Assembly (NCBI RefSeq): GCF_017562075.2
Contig: NW_024427592.1
Coordinates: forward strand, 62,001-126,000
Direction: 5' to 3'
Length of the DNA stretch: 64,000 nucleotides
From: Anopheles merus
Lineage: Eukaryota > Arthropoda > Insecta > Diptera > Culicidae
Each line of letters begins with the position of its first letter. Position 1 is the first letter of the stretch. This document shows, in pieces, positions 1-10,389 of this stretch. The translations under genes were made by a program, and so were the position numbers. The notes under the pieces were generated by a model. It ran no database searches, had not been told where the DNA came from, and saw only the letters and a program-made list of their open reading frames with translations.

Positions 1-384
1 ATATTGGCTGCTGGAAAATGAATTTGTTATGGTTTTTATTACAATATTAGGGGAGATATTAAAACAGGTCAGCATGGCGAACATTTAAAAAAAATCTTAA
101 ATAATTAGTCAAAGTTTGGCTGATTTAAAAACCGGTTTTATTAACTTCTACTTCAATAAATAACAATTTTAGCGAATAAGAGATTATATCTTAAAATCCA
201 CCAAATTTATGTATTAAACTTATCTAACTTAACTAAATGAAACTTAAATTTTAAGTGGTTTTAATATTTTTACTAATAATATTCCAGTTACAATACTTAA
301 CATTCTTAGTTAACATGTATCTAAATATTGAAATGAGCAAATTATATTCAACAATTCATTTTTTTTCTTATTATACAAACTGAA
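1..384. other. AT-rich flank without recognisable gene
   Basis: AT-rich sequence downstream of the hAT coding remnant that lies on the minus strand. It could hold the 3-prime terminal part of that element, but no convincing terminal inverted repeat or 8-bp duplication was found. Confidence 0.4.
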
Positions 385-2219
385 CTACCTATAGTTGTGT
401 CCTACAAATACAATTCTTTCCAAATTTTCAGGAAGTAGCCTATTTCTTTTTTCTGTAGCAATATGTCCGGTTTTCGAAAAAATTCTCTCACAAGGAACAG
501 AACTTGCTGGGATACATAATAATTTCATTGCTAGTTCATATAATATTGGAAAAATGGATTTATTTTTTTCCCACCAAGCTATAGCATCTTCATGTCTATC
601 GATGTTTTCCTCTCTAATATAATTATCAAGTTGACGCTTAGCAATTTGTCTAGGGGTAAATTGTATATTTTTTTTACGGACAACACTATCGTACTCTTCC
701 CACAAACGATTATTTACTACCTTAACTGTATTATTACTCTCAATCTGATTATTGCTGTTTTCATTATCACATGCAATTAATTGCTCTGTTATAACTACTT
801 CTAACATTGTTGAATACGCCTTGTTATACATTTCTTCAGCTCCCATAAATCCATCTTTTTTATATCGAGGATCAAAAAAGTTATAGCGAGGATCAAATTA
901 ACTGAGCTATAATTCCTTCTGGTGTCATTTCAAATCTGTCTTCTAATCCTTGTAAAATGAAATCTATTAAATTACGTATTTCTTTTTCTAGTTTAGTATT
1001 TTTTCGTGCCTTTTCTATCTGTAGTTTCAGTAGTTTGCACAATACAACTATTTTGGAAATTATGGGTGCTTTTTCTGCACATACGTCCTGTGTGGCAAGA
1101 TCAAAAAATTCTAACAATTATACTGCTTGCTCTATGATCTTCCAGTCTACTTCCTGCAGATTTGATTTGATGTTTAAAATACCTATGCAAGAAAGAATCG
1201 GATCTTTGTTTACCAAAAATCTACTGAGCATTTCATAAGTTGAGTTCCAGCGTGTTATTACATCTTGTTTTAATTTTAAAACTGGAACTTTTAAATGTGT
1301 TTGCATTTCTTGAAGTTTAAGACATGCTTTGGAGCTTTTCTTAAAATGACGAACTATTGCTTTAACTTTTTCAATTGTTTTTGATATAGTTTTTAGAATT
1401 CCATTTTTGATAATTAAATTTAATGAATGCACAAAACAAGCAATGTGCTGTATATTTAACATAGAAACAGCTAATGTTATGATTTTAGCATTATATGTGA
1501 CAATAGTAACAACCTTTTCTTTAATGTCAAAATTTTCCATCACTTCATTTATCCAAGATTGTATATTATGGGCAGTATGATCTTCAAAAAACTGGTAGCA
1601 TTCTAAAAGATAGAAATCTAATTTTCCATTTTCATTAATAAAATGTGATGTCACCGCACAAAAGCTTATCATGGTAACATTAGTCCACGCGTCTGTTGTT
1701 AAAGCAATGGCTTTGGCAAATTTTAATTTTTCTCTAACGGTTAGTAGCGTTGCTTGATATATCGACGGAAGTAACGCATTAGATAAGGTTTTCCTACTTG
1801 GAATCTCGTAGTTATGATTTAATTTTTTTATAAATTTTATAAACTGTTCTTCTTCTATTATCGAAAATGGATGATAGCCTTTGCAAATCATCAAAATCAA
1901 CTGATTATCCAAATCTTTTTTTTTGGCTTATAGCTATTGGTCGAGACAAAAACCTATCTAAACTTTCTGTCATTTTTGTACCAGTTGTTGTCACAGCTGA
2001 TACTTCCACTGTAGGATCTATAGCTCTATGCGACTCAGCTAATCTAGAATTTTGTGGGATTGGTACAGTGGGATGCTTTCTCGCTAGATGACGTTTCAAG
2101 TTTACTGTCGAGTTTTTACTATACGCAAAGCTATTAAGACAGTAGCAGCATTTGGCCTTGTCATCTTTTTTTTCAAAATGTAACCAAATCTCGGCTTTCA
2201 ATTCCTTATTTGAAGACAT
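385..2219 (-). pseudogene. hAT-superfamily transposase with BED zinc finger, decayed
   Basis: Remnant of a cut-and-paste hAT transposase read on the minus strand. The N-terminal piece (2219-1905) has a BED-type finger: a CYC pair followed by an H-x4-H pair in LKRHLARKH. The middle piece (1912-893) carries the typical hAT core stretches LTTDAWT and ITRWNSTYEML. The C-terminal piece (846-385) holds the dimerisation region, with WWEKN, LLCIPASSVPCERIFS and a final RNRL. The frame is broken at the T-run near 1912 and near 895, and there is an in-frame stop at 1118-1120, so it is not functional. The piece order and residues match the ZBED-like hAT family as I know it; the exact hAT clade is not assigned. 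No element ends were found. Confidence 0.9.
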
Positions 2220-2668
2220 CTTGAATTTTGTGGATCTAAAAATAAAGCAAAAGTTGTTTGCATTTTTTTTATTATTTTTTCAATAATTGGTATCTGTTTG
2301 ATTCATTGTTTACATAATTCAGAAGTCCCTTGGGAAATTTTTTAATATAAAAGAATTACACTTGTTTGATTTCCATAACTAACTGCCATTTGTTGATGTT
2401 AAGTGTCTTGATGGAAAGTTGGCTCTAAGCTTTCAATTGTGCATCGAATGACGTTGTCATTGCTTTTCCGCATGCATATTTTATCGGACGTTATGTCAAC
2501 ATGTTGTATAGGATTTGATAACTAAAGTAAACACAACAAAGACAACAAAGCGCAACGATTTCGCAAAAAGCAATGACTTAAGGCTTGAGGCAACTAGTTT
2601 TGTCTCGTTGTCATCAATAATAAGTCAATAATCAATAATCAATAATCCATAATAATAATAATTAATAA
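2220..2668. other. AT-rich gap, no gene seen
   Basis: This stretch lies upstream of the hAT BED-finger start and probably contains the element's 5-prime untranslated and terminal sequence. It ends in a short AAT/AATAAT-rich run just before the SINE. No terminal repeat is convincing. Confidence 0.4.
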
Positions 2669-2877
2669 GCCAGTCTTTAAGTACAGTCGTCAACTCGTAC
2701 GACTTAACAACATGCCCGTTATGGGTTCAAGCCCCAAATGGACCGTGCCGCCATACCTAGGACTGACTATCCTGCTATGGGGAGATCAATAAGTCACTGA
2801 AAGTCAAGCCCACAAGTAGTGGAACAGGCAGGCCTTGTTCGACAACGGTTGTTGAGCCAAAGTAGAAGAAGAAGAAG

Positions 2878-2878
<1 letters not shown>
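2669..2878 (+). mobile_element. tRNA-like SINE with (AAG)n tail, copy 1
   Basis: About 210 bp nearly colinear with the copy at 12263-12497. It contains a B-box-like GGGTTCAAGCCCC downstream of an A-box-like region, a body with GACTGACTATCCTGCTATGGGG, and ends in GTTGTTGAGCCAAAG followed by AAG repeats. Such a layout is expected of pol III SINEs; the sequence resembles the SINE200 type I know from Anopheles, but that name is from memory. It lies directly against a (TA)n tract, so a target duplication could not be defined. Confidence 0.8.

Positions 2879-2972
<94 letters not shown>
2879..2972. repeat. (TA)n microsatellite
   Basis: Roughly 90 bp of nearly pure TA dinucleotides with one CAT interruption near the start. 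It abuts the tail of the SINE. Confidence 0.95.
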
Positions 2973-2975
<3 letters not shown>

Positions 2976-4081
2976 ATCGTTAACAACTTGTTTTGTTCCT
3001 TTACATATCATGTAAGTAGGTTTGAAAATATAAACGCATTTTAAAAACATTCGCGGAAATTCTAGGTTGTTTATCGTATAACCAAAAATATAAAACAATG
3101 GTTGAATATTGCATCATTTATAAAAACGGTTAAAAGCTGCACTACTTTGGCTTATCGCATTTGCACACACGTATAATTATAGTGGTCGATATCTTGCAAA
3201 ATCAAGCAGTAAACGGTATCAAACCAATACCAGGAAAATTCTCACTGGTTGCCACATGACGGCAAATAACAGTTATAGACCGGATACAACAGTACCATAT
3301 CGTACGTTGAAACAATGACAGTTTAAAACCACGTTAAATCAACGATCATCGACCGTTGGTCCCCGAAAAGCTAAGAATGAAATCTTCCTCTCTTTTTCCC
3401 AGAACTTTCGCTTTCTGTTCCTCCAACCGTATCATACGTGCGACGGTAGATCAACGGCTGAAACAGCAAGTGAACAGATAACACAGTGTGTTTGATTCAA
3501 TTGCGGACACTTGTGATGTTGAACATGTTTGATTATGAAACGCATTGAATTTCAAATTTAAACTATGCAGCGAACAACAAAATAATATCTTGATCTGTAA
3601 TCAAGCCTTTGAGAAGGTATGAAGATGTTTAATGAAAATGTAATATGTTTGTATAAAACAAAGGTTTTTATAATATTTTTGAAGTTGAAACATGAATAGA
3701 ATTATGCTTTTCTTCTAAATATTTTTTTAACCATGAATTTGTAATTGATTCCTAGAGTAATGCATCAACATTGTGTTGAAACTAAAAACCTATTGCATGC
3801 GTCCGAAACTGGTGCAATCATACTGTATCTTATCTTCACCCGAATTGGAGAGAATGAGACCGCTGTGTATGTTTGACGAACGGCTTGGGATGAACGAAAG
3901 AGAACAGAACTCTCAGCGTATCAGGCCGGATTGCGAAGAACACAGACAGGTGTATAATCAAGCCGGTTTTTTTACATAGAACAACGGGCCTCAATGAAAG
4001 AAAGAGAACAGGGCATGTTGCGAACCCAACCGGATCGCAAAAAAAGGGGAGACTTTTTTTCCTTTTCGGGACAGTTCCTGT
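2973..4081. other. Intergenic stretch, no recognised gene
   Basis: No domain-bearing ORF is visible. A short open frame (3773-3979) has no recognisable motif. The part around 3840-4070 (GAGAATGAGACC, GAACGAAAGAGAACAG, CCGGTTTTTTT) resembles the interior of the neighbouring GGAACG-rich element near 4970-5080, so it may be a truncated relative of it. Confidence 0.4.
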
Positions 4082-5386
4082 TAGTGTTGGGAATTTCGTT
4101 AAAAAAAGGAACGGAACGGAACTAGTTCATTTTTCAAAAAGAACGGAACGTGAACCTGGGGTGCAAATGAACCGACCCAGGGCTTAGAAGCAAAACTGTC
4201 ATCCGGGGGGGGGGGGGGGGGGTGTTACTTGAGACAGGATATGAAAAGGCGTTTCTTAAATCATCATTCTGAAATCACCAAATCCAGATGGGTTCAACGT
4301 GATGTCCAGGAAGCTGGTATCAGCTGTGCTAATATAAAGCATGCATTTATTATCTAGCATTTTTTAAACTTTTTAGATGCGACGACCATTTTCGGTCAAA
4401 GCCTTTCTGTACCACTAACAGGCTTGGCTATCAGTAACTTAAATGCCCATAGCAGGATAATTATCCCAGCGTATTGGGGCACGATCCATTCGAGACTTTT
4501 ACCCATGCCGATGTTATTGAGTGGTAGGAGTTGACGATTGCATCACGAGATTGACTAATTATTTGAATTTCACTTACTACTTAGAACAAATAGTTTTTTT
4601 TTTCACATAAAGCGTTTACAACATCACGACACACAAACGGTTGTCGAATGGAACAGAATGCTGGGAATCGAATGGCTAAATATTGGAATCATGCCGAGTG
4701 CCAAGATCAAGTGGATATCGTGGCATAAAAAATAAATACATTTTATTTTTCGTTGTTCATAATCGCATATTATAATACATCTCTTCCAACCCGTTCTGCC
4801 ATATGAGTACAGATTTAAATTTTATAATAATTATTTGTCTGGTTAGGATAAGCTAAATAATAACAAAAAGTATAATAGATGTTACAAATTGCACCATAAC
4901 ACCAAATAACATTTTTGGTTTCGCTTATCACGATTTTTATAAACGATACGCGACGAAGTGCGATGAATATTCCTGTGAGCATGGGAGAGTGCACAGGCAA
5001 CACATACTGTGTGCGAGAAAGAGTGAACAGTTATCTTGCATGCAGCAAGCAACAGCCGGACAAAGCCGGTTTTTTTTTTAAAACGGAACGCACGAACGAT
5101 AGCACCTTGCTGTCAATATTGAACCGGCAAAGACCGGAACGGAGTGAACGGAAAGAACGAGTTGAACGGAACGGAATGAACGTAAAGAACGGAATGAACG
5201 GAAAGAACGAAATGAACGGAACGGAACGGAATGAACGGAATGAACGGAATGAACGGAACGGAGCGGAATCAACGGAAAGAACGGAATGAACGGAACGGAA
5301 CGATTTTATATAAAGGATCGGAACGGAACGGCCTACATAAAGAACGGAACTTTTTTACTAGGTTCGGACCGGAACGACCAACACTA
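4082..5386. mobile_element. Non-autonomous DNA element with TAGTGTTGG ends (hAT-like?)
   Basis: The left end reads TAGTGTTGG and the right end reads CCAACACTA, a perfect 9-bp terminal inverted repeat over about 1.3 kb. Both subterminal regions are rich in GGAACG/GAACGG blocks. There is no transposase inside; a G-run sits at 4205-4222. The TAG...-type end and repeat-rich subtermini suit a hAT MITE, but the flanking 8-mers do not match (GTTCCTGT left, GTTTGATG right), so boundaries and superfamily are tentative. It lies next to a gypsy integrase fragment that ends where this element begins. Confidence 0.5.
5100..5335. repeat. Degenerate GAACGGAAT tandem array
   Basis: A run of 5- to 10-bp units (GAACG, GAATGAACGGAA and variants) spans about 230 bp within the right part of the TAGTGTTGG-ended element. 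The long reading frames through it on both strands are simple-repeat artefacts. Confidence 0.85.
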
Positions 5387-6772
5387 GTTTGATGTTTGCA
5401 TTTCGTTTCTATAACTTCAATGGTTTTACTTGCTGTAATGCTTTTCATTTCCAAAATTTTTAAAAATTTACTATAATAATCCGGTAGTACCAAGAACGTT
5501 CCATATTCTTGTATCGTAAAAAAATCTACTGCTATGTCTTGCCATGGTCGTTCAGGCATTTCTTTTCGTATCATTGGTTCTGCTGTGCCCATTTTCCGCA
5601 CTGCTGCACATCCACGACACGTTTTGACGTATGACTCTCTTTCCCTGTCCATAAATGGCCACCACATTTTCTCTCGTAATTTTCTTTTCATTGTTACCTC
5701 TCCTGGGTGTCCTGCATGAGCTATATGTAATGCTGTTTGTCTCAGCTTTCCTGGTAGAACTATCCTGTCATCTCTCACAACCATACCTGTATAATTCCTA
5801 GTTCTTTGCTGAACGCCTGATAATATGCCAAGTTTGGGCTCCATGTCTGATTTTCTATAGCTTTGACAATTTTCTTCATTGCCTCATCTTGTGCTGCTTC
5901 TGACCTGATTTCGCTGACTGTGATTACCTCGTACTCATTGTCAATAATATAGACGTAATGCTCGTCAAATGGTTTGTTGATATCCCAATTTGATCCCAGA
6001 AAGCTCGTTGGAGCAAAAGTTTTCACTCGTTCTGTCAAAAAGTGATGTTCAAAATTGGTTATAAAAAATGCTATGAGACCACCTGGACTACATACACTTT
6101 CATTCCAGATTCTTAGTAACTTGTTTAACAATGTTTCAATAACTGGTAACGGAAAATGTTCGCGTGGGATAGGAATGGGGTATGAAATATCTTGGTTTGG
6201 ATATTTCATGTTGATACAAATTCTTATATCATCCTTTTCTTTTGGTACTACTACCATTGGGGATATCCATTCCGGAGGGCCTAAGACTGGCTCAATAATG
6301 TCAGAATCAAGCATGTTTTGAATTTTACTGCCTACTTTTTTTTCTAAAGCAATTGGAACTCTAATATAATTTTTTTGGGGGTATTTCCTTATTAATGGAT
6401 AACGAATCTGAATATTTGGAAATTTTGGAAAAGGTTGTATTCTTTCTTCAATATTCTATACCTCTAGTCCTACTTTCAACACTTTTAACTGCTCGGCAGT
6501 AGTTTTTCCTTGCAATGATTTGTTGCTATTCTGCACTACAAAAATTCCGCATATACCGTAGGCTTATTTTCGTTAACTGTTACTAATGATTTAAATTTAA
6601 GAATTATTTTTAAGGGTTGTTTGCTCGCATACGCAGTTATACTCTTGTTGCAGTCATACGTAATGTCGTGAATATCTGCTTTGAATTCTTGTAATGTTTT
6701 CCATACTTCCTCCGTAACGGTATTCACAGACGCACCTGAAACTATAAAAAAATCATCAGGAACATGATCCAA
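5387..6772 (-). pseudogene. Ty3/gypsy pol remnant: protease, partial RT, integrase
   Basis: On the minus strand, in order: a retropepsin-like piece (6772-6536, VSGASVNTV where an active DSGA/DTGA is expected), the start of reverse transcriptase (6314 onward, PPEWISPMVVVPKEKD-type substrate-binding stretch), then a jump that removes the catalytic YxDD palm and RNase H. It continues into the integrase H2C2 finger (AHAGHPG...CRGCAAV) and the first part of the integrase core (WQDIAVDFF). The aspartate before GA in the protease is replaced by serine. Stops and the internal deletion make it defunct. It resembles the Mag-type elements elsewhere in the window. The integrase is cut where the TAGTGTTGG-ended element begins. 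Confidence 0.85.
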
Positions 6773-6790
6773 ACCAAGTATAAAAATCGA

Positions 6791-7221
6791 GCAGTTTTTT
6801 ACTCTTATCTATTTGACATCTCCCGTTTTCAGCTTAGATGGAGATGGGATTGCACGCACACAGGTCCAAGTTTTCGCGGAGACATGCACACATTGAAACC
6901 AATGGCAAATAGGTGACAGCAGGCGAAAAAAAAATAGGTTATGTGAATGTAAACATTATATTATTTCCAGCGCTCGCATCGGATTGAAACCGCGCCTACT
7001 TTCTCAAGTTTCCCAGTGCATTGACTCCGTACATAGCTGTGAATTATAGTAGAGAATATTATATACAGGTTGGTTATTGAATTTTGTGTACTTACGCAGA
7101 TTTGATCGCAGTTCCATCGTTCAGCCGGCACTACCTCAATGAGATGTACTGCTTTCCGGATTTGCATGAGCTGCGTTAATTGAGAACAAAAGTAATTGAA
7201 TTGGTTTTACCTTTATAGGAA
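6791..7221. other. Gap between gypsy remnant and DUF4806-like gene
   Basis: No gene is certain. On the minus strand a short start codon frame (7167 down to 7096, reading MQIRKAVHLIEVVPAERW) ends at a good donor, GTAAGTAC. It could be a first exon of something transcribed leftward, but no second exon was identified. Confidence 0.3.
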
Positions 7222-9498
7222 AATGTCGGAAGCTCCGGTCAACAACAGCAAAAACAACAACTACGATAGCAACAACAACATCGTACAGCATCAGCATAAA
7301 AACCATCTCATACAAATTGGCCCAGCAGAAAGACAGCAATAGCGCGCGTTAGTGTATCTCCAGGTGACATATTAAATTCACCTCCACTGCTTGTTCGCAC
7401 CACGTCCTTATCCTTTCCAAGTTCTTCAGGAGTTCATAACATTTCATTCCCTTCTCTGCCGCCCAAAATCACAACTCTCAATCCAATCCCGGTCCCTCCA
7501 CGTACCTCTTCGTTGTTCCGTCCAACTTCAATTGTGCAAAACGTTTCGTTCCGGCATTCTGTTTCCCTCCCTCTCAGTCCTACCGTGCCACCACGCACGA
7601 CTTCTCTGTCCCTTCCATGTTCTCCTGTAGAACCACCTGTGCCAATCCGTCCTGATCCAATAGTTTTTGATCGATCAAGCTCCTTGCTCAATTCTTCCGT
7701 TGATGTTGCTTCGCATGTTCCCGTCGTACCTCCTCGAACCAGTTCCTTACCCATTTCCAACACCAATCATCCGATCCTTAAAAAAAATCACCTGGAGATA
7801 CACAGTTAGCCCGTTTTGAAAAGAAAATAGATATTTTATCAAAAGTATGTTGCCACACTTCACAAGAGGTCAGTCTTGTTCTAAAACATACAAGCGGCAT
7901 GAAAAATTCTGAGAGCTTACAGGGACACTTTAGAACAGCAGTCGGCAAAGCCCGGCCCGCGGGCCAAATGCGGCCCGCCGCAACATTCAATCCGGCCCGC
8001 GAAAGGATTTGACTGATTTTGAAAGATGGGAAGAAACGATTCGTAAATAAATTACTGAAGATCTTTCAGTATACCATATTGTACCATCGTACTTTTTCTA
8101 CTTAAATTAAAGAACTATGGAATGACGGACCGTGCAGTATGTTCGAACCCGATGTCAATATCCCCGTAACTTTTGCATAAGAAATATGCCATTTTCGGCT
8201 GGCTGTAGAAAAAAAAACTAGGAAAGATAATTTCTTTACATTTACATCTATTGAAAGGGAATTATTTTAGCTTACTTGTACAAATAAGATCAAGACTTTG
8301 CGAATTGCCCTTCGTCGGTTAGGAATTTTCACCATAGTAAACGAAGACATGCATGATTTAAGTTATACCTTCGATTTTCATCAATTCCTCCTAAGTTTTC
8401 GCTACAAAATTGTTAGAGTAGAGTTTTTGCATCACGTTGGTACAATAAAAATCGATAGGACACAGGTGACGGATGTTGGACCAGTTGGCGGACTAGGGTG
8501 TTATACGGAAATTCTGTTAAAATTCAACTGAAATGGTTGCATTTAATTGTTTGCCACTGCGAAGTCAGTGGATGCGATTTCTAATTCCTGATCTGTTTAT
8601 TCATGTTTCCCAGGTATTATTTTACTTTTTGGTGGGTTGCATCAATCTCCCGATCCAGCTAACACAGTAATATAGCCACTTGTCCCTCTGTCTTCATTTC
8701 AGCTTCTTTTGGAACCTCAAACATGAATCTGGGATTTCTTTCGATGCTTTGATTGTTGCCTAATAGTGCCAAGATATTAGCAACCAAAATGCCAAAACGG
8801 GTATACACGACGTCCACAAACTTCACAAGGCCCGAATAGAAATCACAGTGCCCAATTGAGGGTTTACGTCGCCCGAAAAAGTATTTACGGCGACCGATAA
8901 CGCTTTGACGACATTCGATTGGCTAGGTAAACCCTGTAATACCAATCGCATTGCTTGATATCATTAACCAATTATTTTGTTTCTAAAATTTTATAATGTA
9001 ATAGTTAAATTACAATAACAGAAAAACCACATTCTCCTGGCCCGCGACTTTAGATCATTTACTAAAGTTGGCCCTTTGTCTCAAAAGTTTGCCGACCGCT
9101 GCTTTAGAAGATTAGAAACTCTGGAAATGCTTGAGGAAATGGAGGAAAAACTGAAAACGAACAGCATTTTCATGACAGAAACAATATACCTGCTTGTAAA
9201 TATATTGAAAGGAATCAATGATGTTAATGAAAGATTATCCAGCACGTTAGATCTACTCTTTGATAGAGAGTTCTTTTCGTTGTTTACGTGGTCAGGAAAA
9301 AGCATACCAGAACCGAAACTACCTTTGGAAAAATATATACATGTAATAGCTCTTTTCAAATTTGTAGGCGGTAGTAACATGGTATCAATTTTAGATGGAA
9401 CTGTGAAAGATTTTCTAGTTAAGAAACTTAACGATGGAAAGGCACGAAGTGATGTGAAAGGATTACGACATACGGTTAAACGTAAAAAAGAAGCTTAG
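7222..9498 (+). pseudogene. DUF4806-like gene, copy 1, split by a hAT-type insertion
   Basis: The 3-prime exon (9102-9498) encodes a stretch I recognise as DUF4806-like: LFDREFF, a WSGK motif, and a basic tail ending KRKKEA before TAG. It is paralogous to 23129-23529 (LFKREF...WSG...). Upstream, 7305-7809 is an open Ser/Pro-rich segment with four VPPRTSSL-type motifs. The pieces 7809-7935 and 9102 onward join in frame if the 7936-9101 insertion is removed. A possible start is the ATG at 7224 (MSEAPVNN...), in another frame. A further frame change coincides with an A8 run near 7785. Function of DUF4806 is not known to me; context suggests an accessory protein of a DNA transposon. The hAT insertion and frame changes argue for a pseudogene. 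Confidence 0.6.
7936..9101. mobile_element. Non-autonomous hAT-type transposon, CAGC(A/G)GTCGGCAAA ends
   Basis: The left end CAGCAGTCGGCAAAGCCCGG and right end TTTGCCGACCGCTG form imperfect terminal inverted repeats, followed inward by CCCGG/GGCCCGCG blocks. The 8-bp target duplication CTTTAGAA is perfect (7928-7935 and 9102-9109). The end sequence, 8-bp duplication and GGCCCGC subtermini are typical of hAT elements. There is no transposase inside the 1166 bp. An internal block (about 8110-8830) is a diverged inverted match to 28296-28915 and its copy at 47178-47797. Confidence 0.9.
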
Positions 9499-9511
9499 AT
9501 TTAGATAGATA

Positions 9512-9970
9512 TACAGGGTTTTCGAGGATTATATAGACATGTTCAGCGAGTTGTAGATTCGTTCAGGCATATAACAGACTCTTTCAGCGAGATATAGAAT
9601 TGTTCGGAAGTAGGCGTTGACATGTTCAGCGATTCTGTAGTGTTATCATTTGTTTTGTTTACACACTGTGCCGCAGGGTTCAATTTTTCATTCTTAAAAG
9701 TCCTAAAATTAGCTAATAATCATTCCTCAAGCTGTTCAATACATGAATTAGTTAAAACAAACGTATTTTTACAAAAATCGTTTGTTTACCTTCTGATGAG
9801 AATGATACAAGCTGCAGTCCAAGGGGTACGAAAGTGACAGCTCTACAGTATAACCGAACATGTCAACGCATACTTTCGAACAATTCTATATCTCGCTTAA
9901 AGAGTCAATTATATGCTCGAACGAATCAACAACTCGCTGAACATGTCAATAATATCATTGAAAACCTTGT
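9512..9970. mobile_element. MITE with about 118-bp terminal inverted repeats, TACAGGGTTTTC ends
   Basis: The ends TACAGGGTTTTC and GAAAACCTTGTA start inverted arms of about 118 bp that pair as far as GAACATGTC near 9850. The arms include TTCAGCGAG and GAACAATTCTATATCTCGC. A TA at each terminus suggests a Tc1/mariner-type TA duplication. The 459-bp element has no coding capacity; an open frame at 9622-9837 has no domain. It inserted 14 bp after the stop codon of the DUF4806-like gene. Confidence 0.85.
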
Positions 9971-10389
9971 AATGGTCCATTAATTGTATAAGTTTTTTTT
10001 ATTGAATTAATGATTTAGGCATTTATACAATTAGGATATGAACTGTGATTCAAGTTGTGATATGAACTATGTTGGAGTAAACGTATATGAATTTAATAAG
10101 TAAAAATTATATATGAAATACTAACTATCTGTTCTAGTTCTTGAGGCATTTCCTCGTAGCATTTTGCCTTATCCCGGGCATACTCGGCTACTTTATTCTA
10201 CTCATTTTAATACAAAGCTAAACTAATAAAAATAATTACATAAACTTAAACCTTTACTTCCTATTCTAAACATAACAGCTTACATATAACAATTATGATC
10301 TAGCTTTCAAATGTATGTAAAAGAGGACTGAAATAAAATGTATTACCCTGATTTAAACTAACTGCCACTAGCTTGCATTTAATTTCTTT
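9971..10389. other. AT-rich gap, no gene seen
   Basis: Mostly AT-rich. A short stretch near 10135-10195 could code on the minus strand (reading VAEYARDKAKCYEEMPQELEQ), possibly a scrap of a downstream transposase, but it is too short to assign. Confidence 0.3.

Noticed and set aside
2690..2745. tRNA gene inside the SINE
   Set aside because: Only A/B-box-like sequences remain; no cloverleaf can be drawn with paired acceptor and anticodon stems.
2775..3098. Ile-Tyr repeat ORFs
   Set aside because: Translation of a (TA)n tract.
3773..3979. 68-codon ORF
   Set aside because: No domain, overlaps a region resembling transposon interior; no coding evidence.
7353..7803. Apparent 16-bp terminal inverted repeat GTGTATCTCCAGGTGA / TCACCTGGAGATACAC
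   Set aside because: Eleven of the bases encode Ser-Pro-Gly-Asp on the same strand at both places, codons that are naturally self-complementary; no target duplication is evident, so repeated coding is the simpler explanation.
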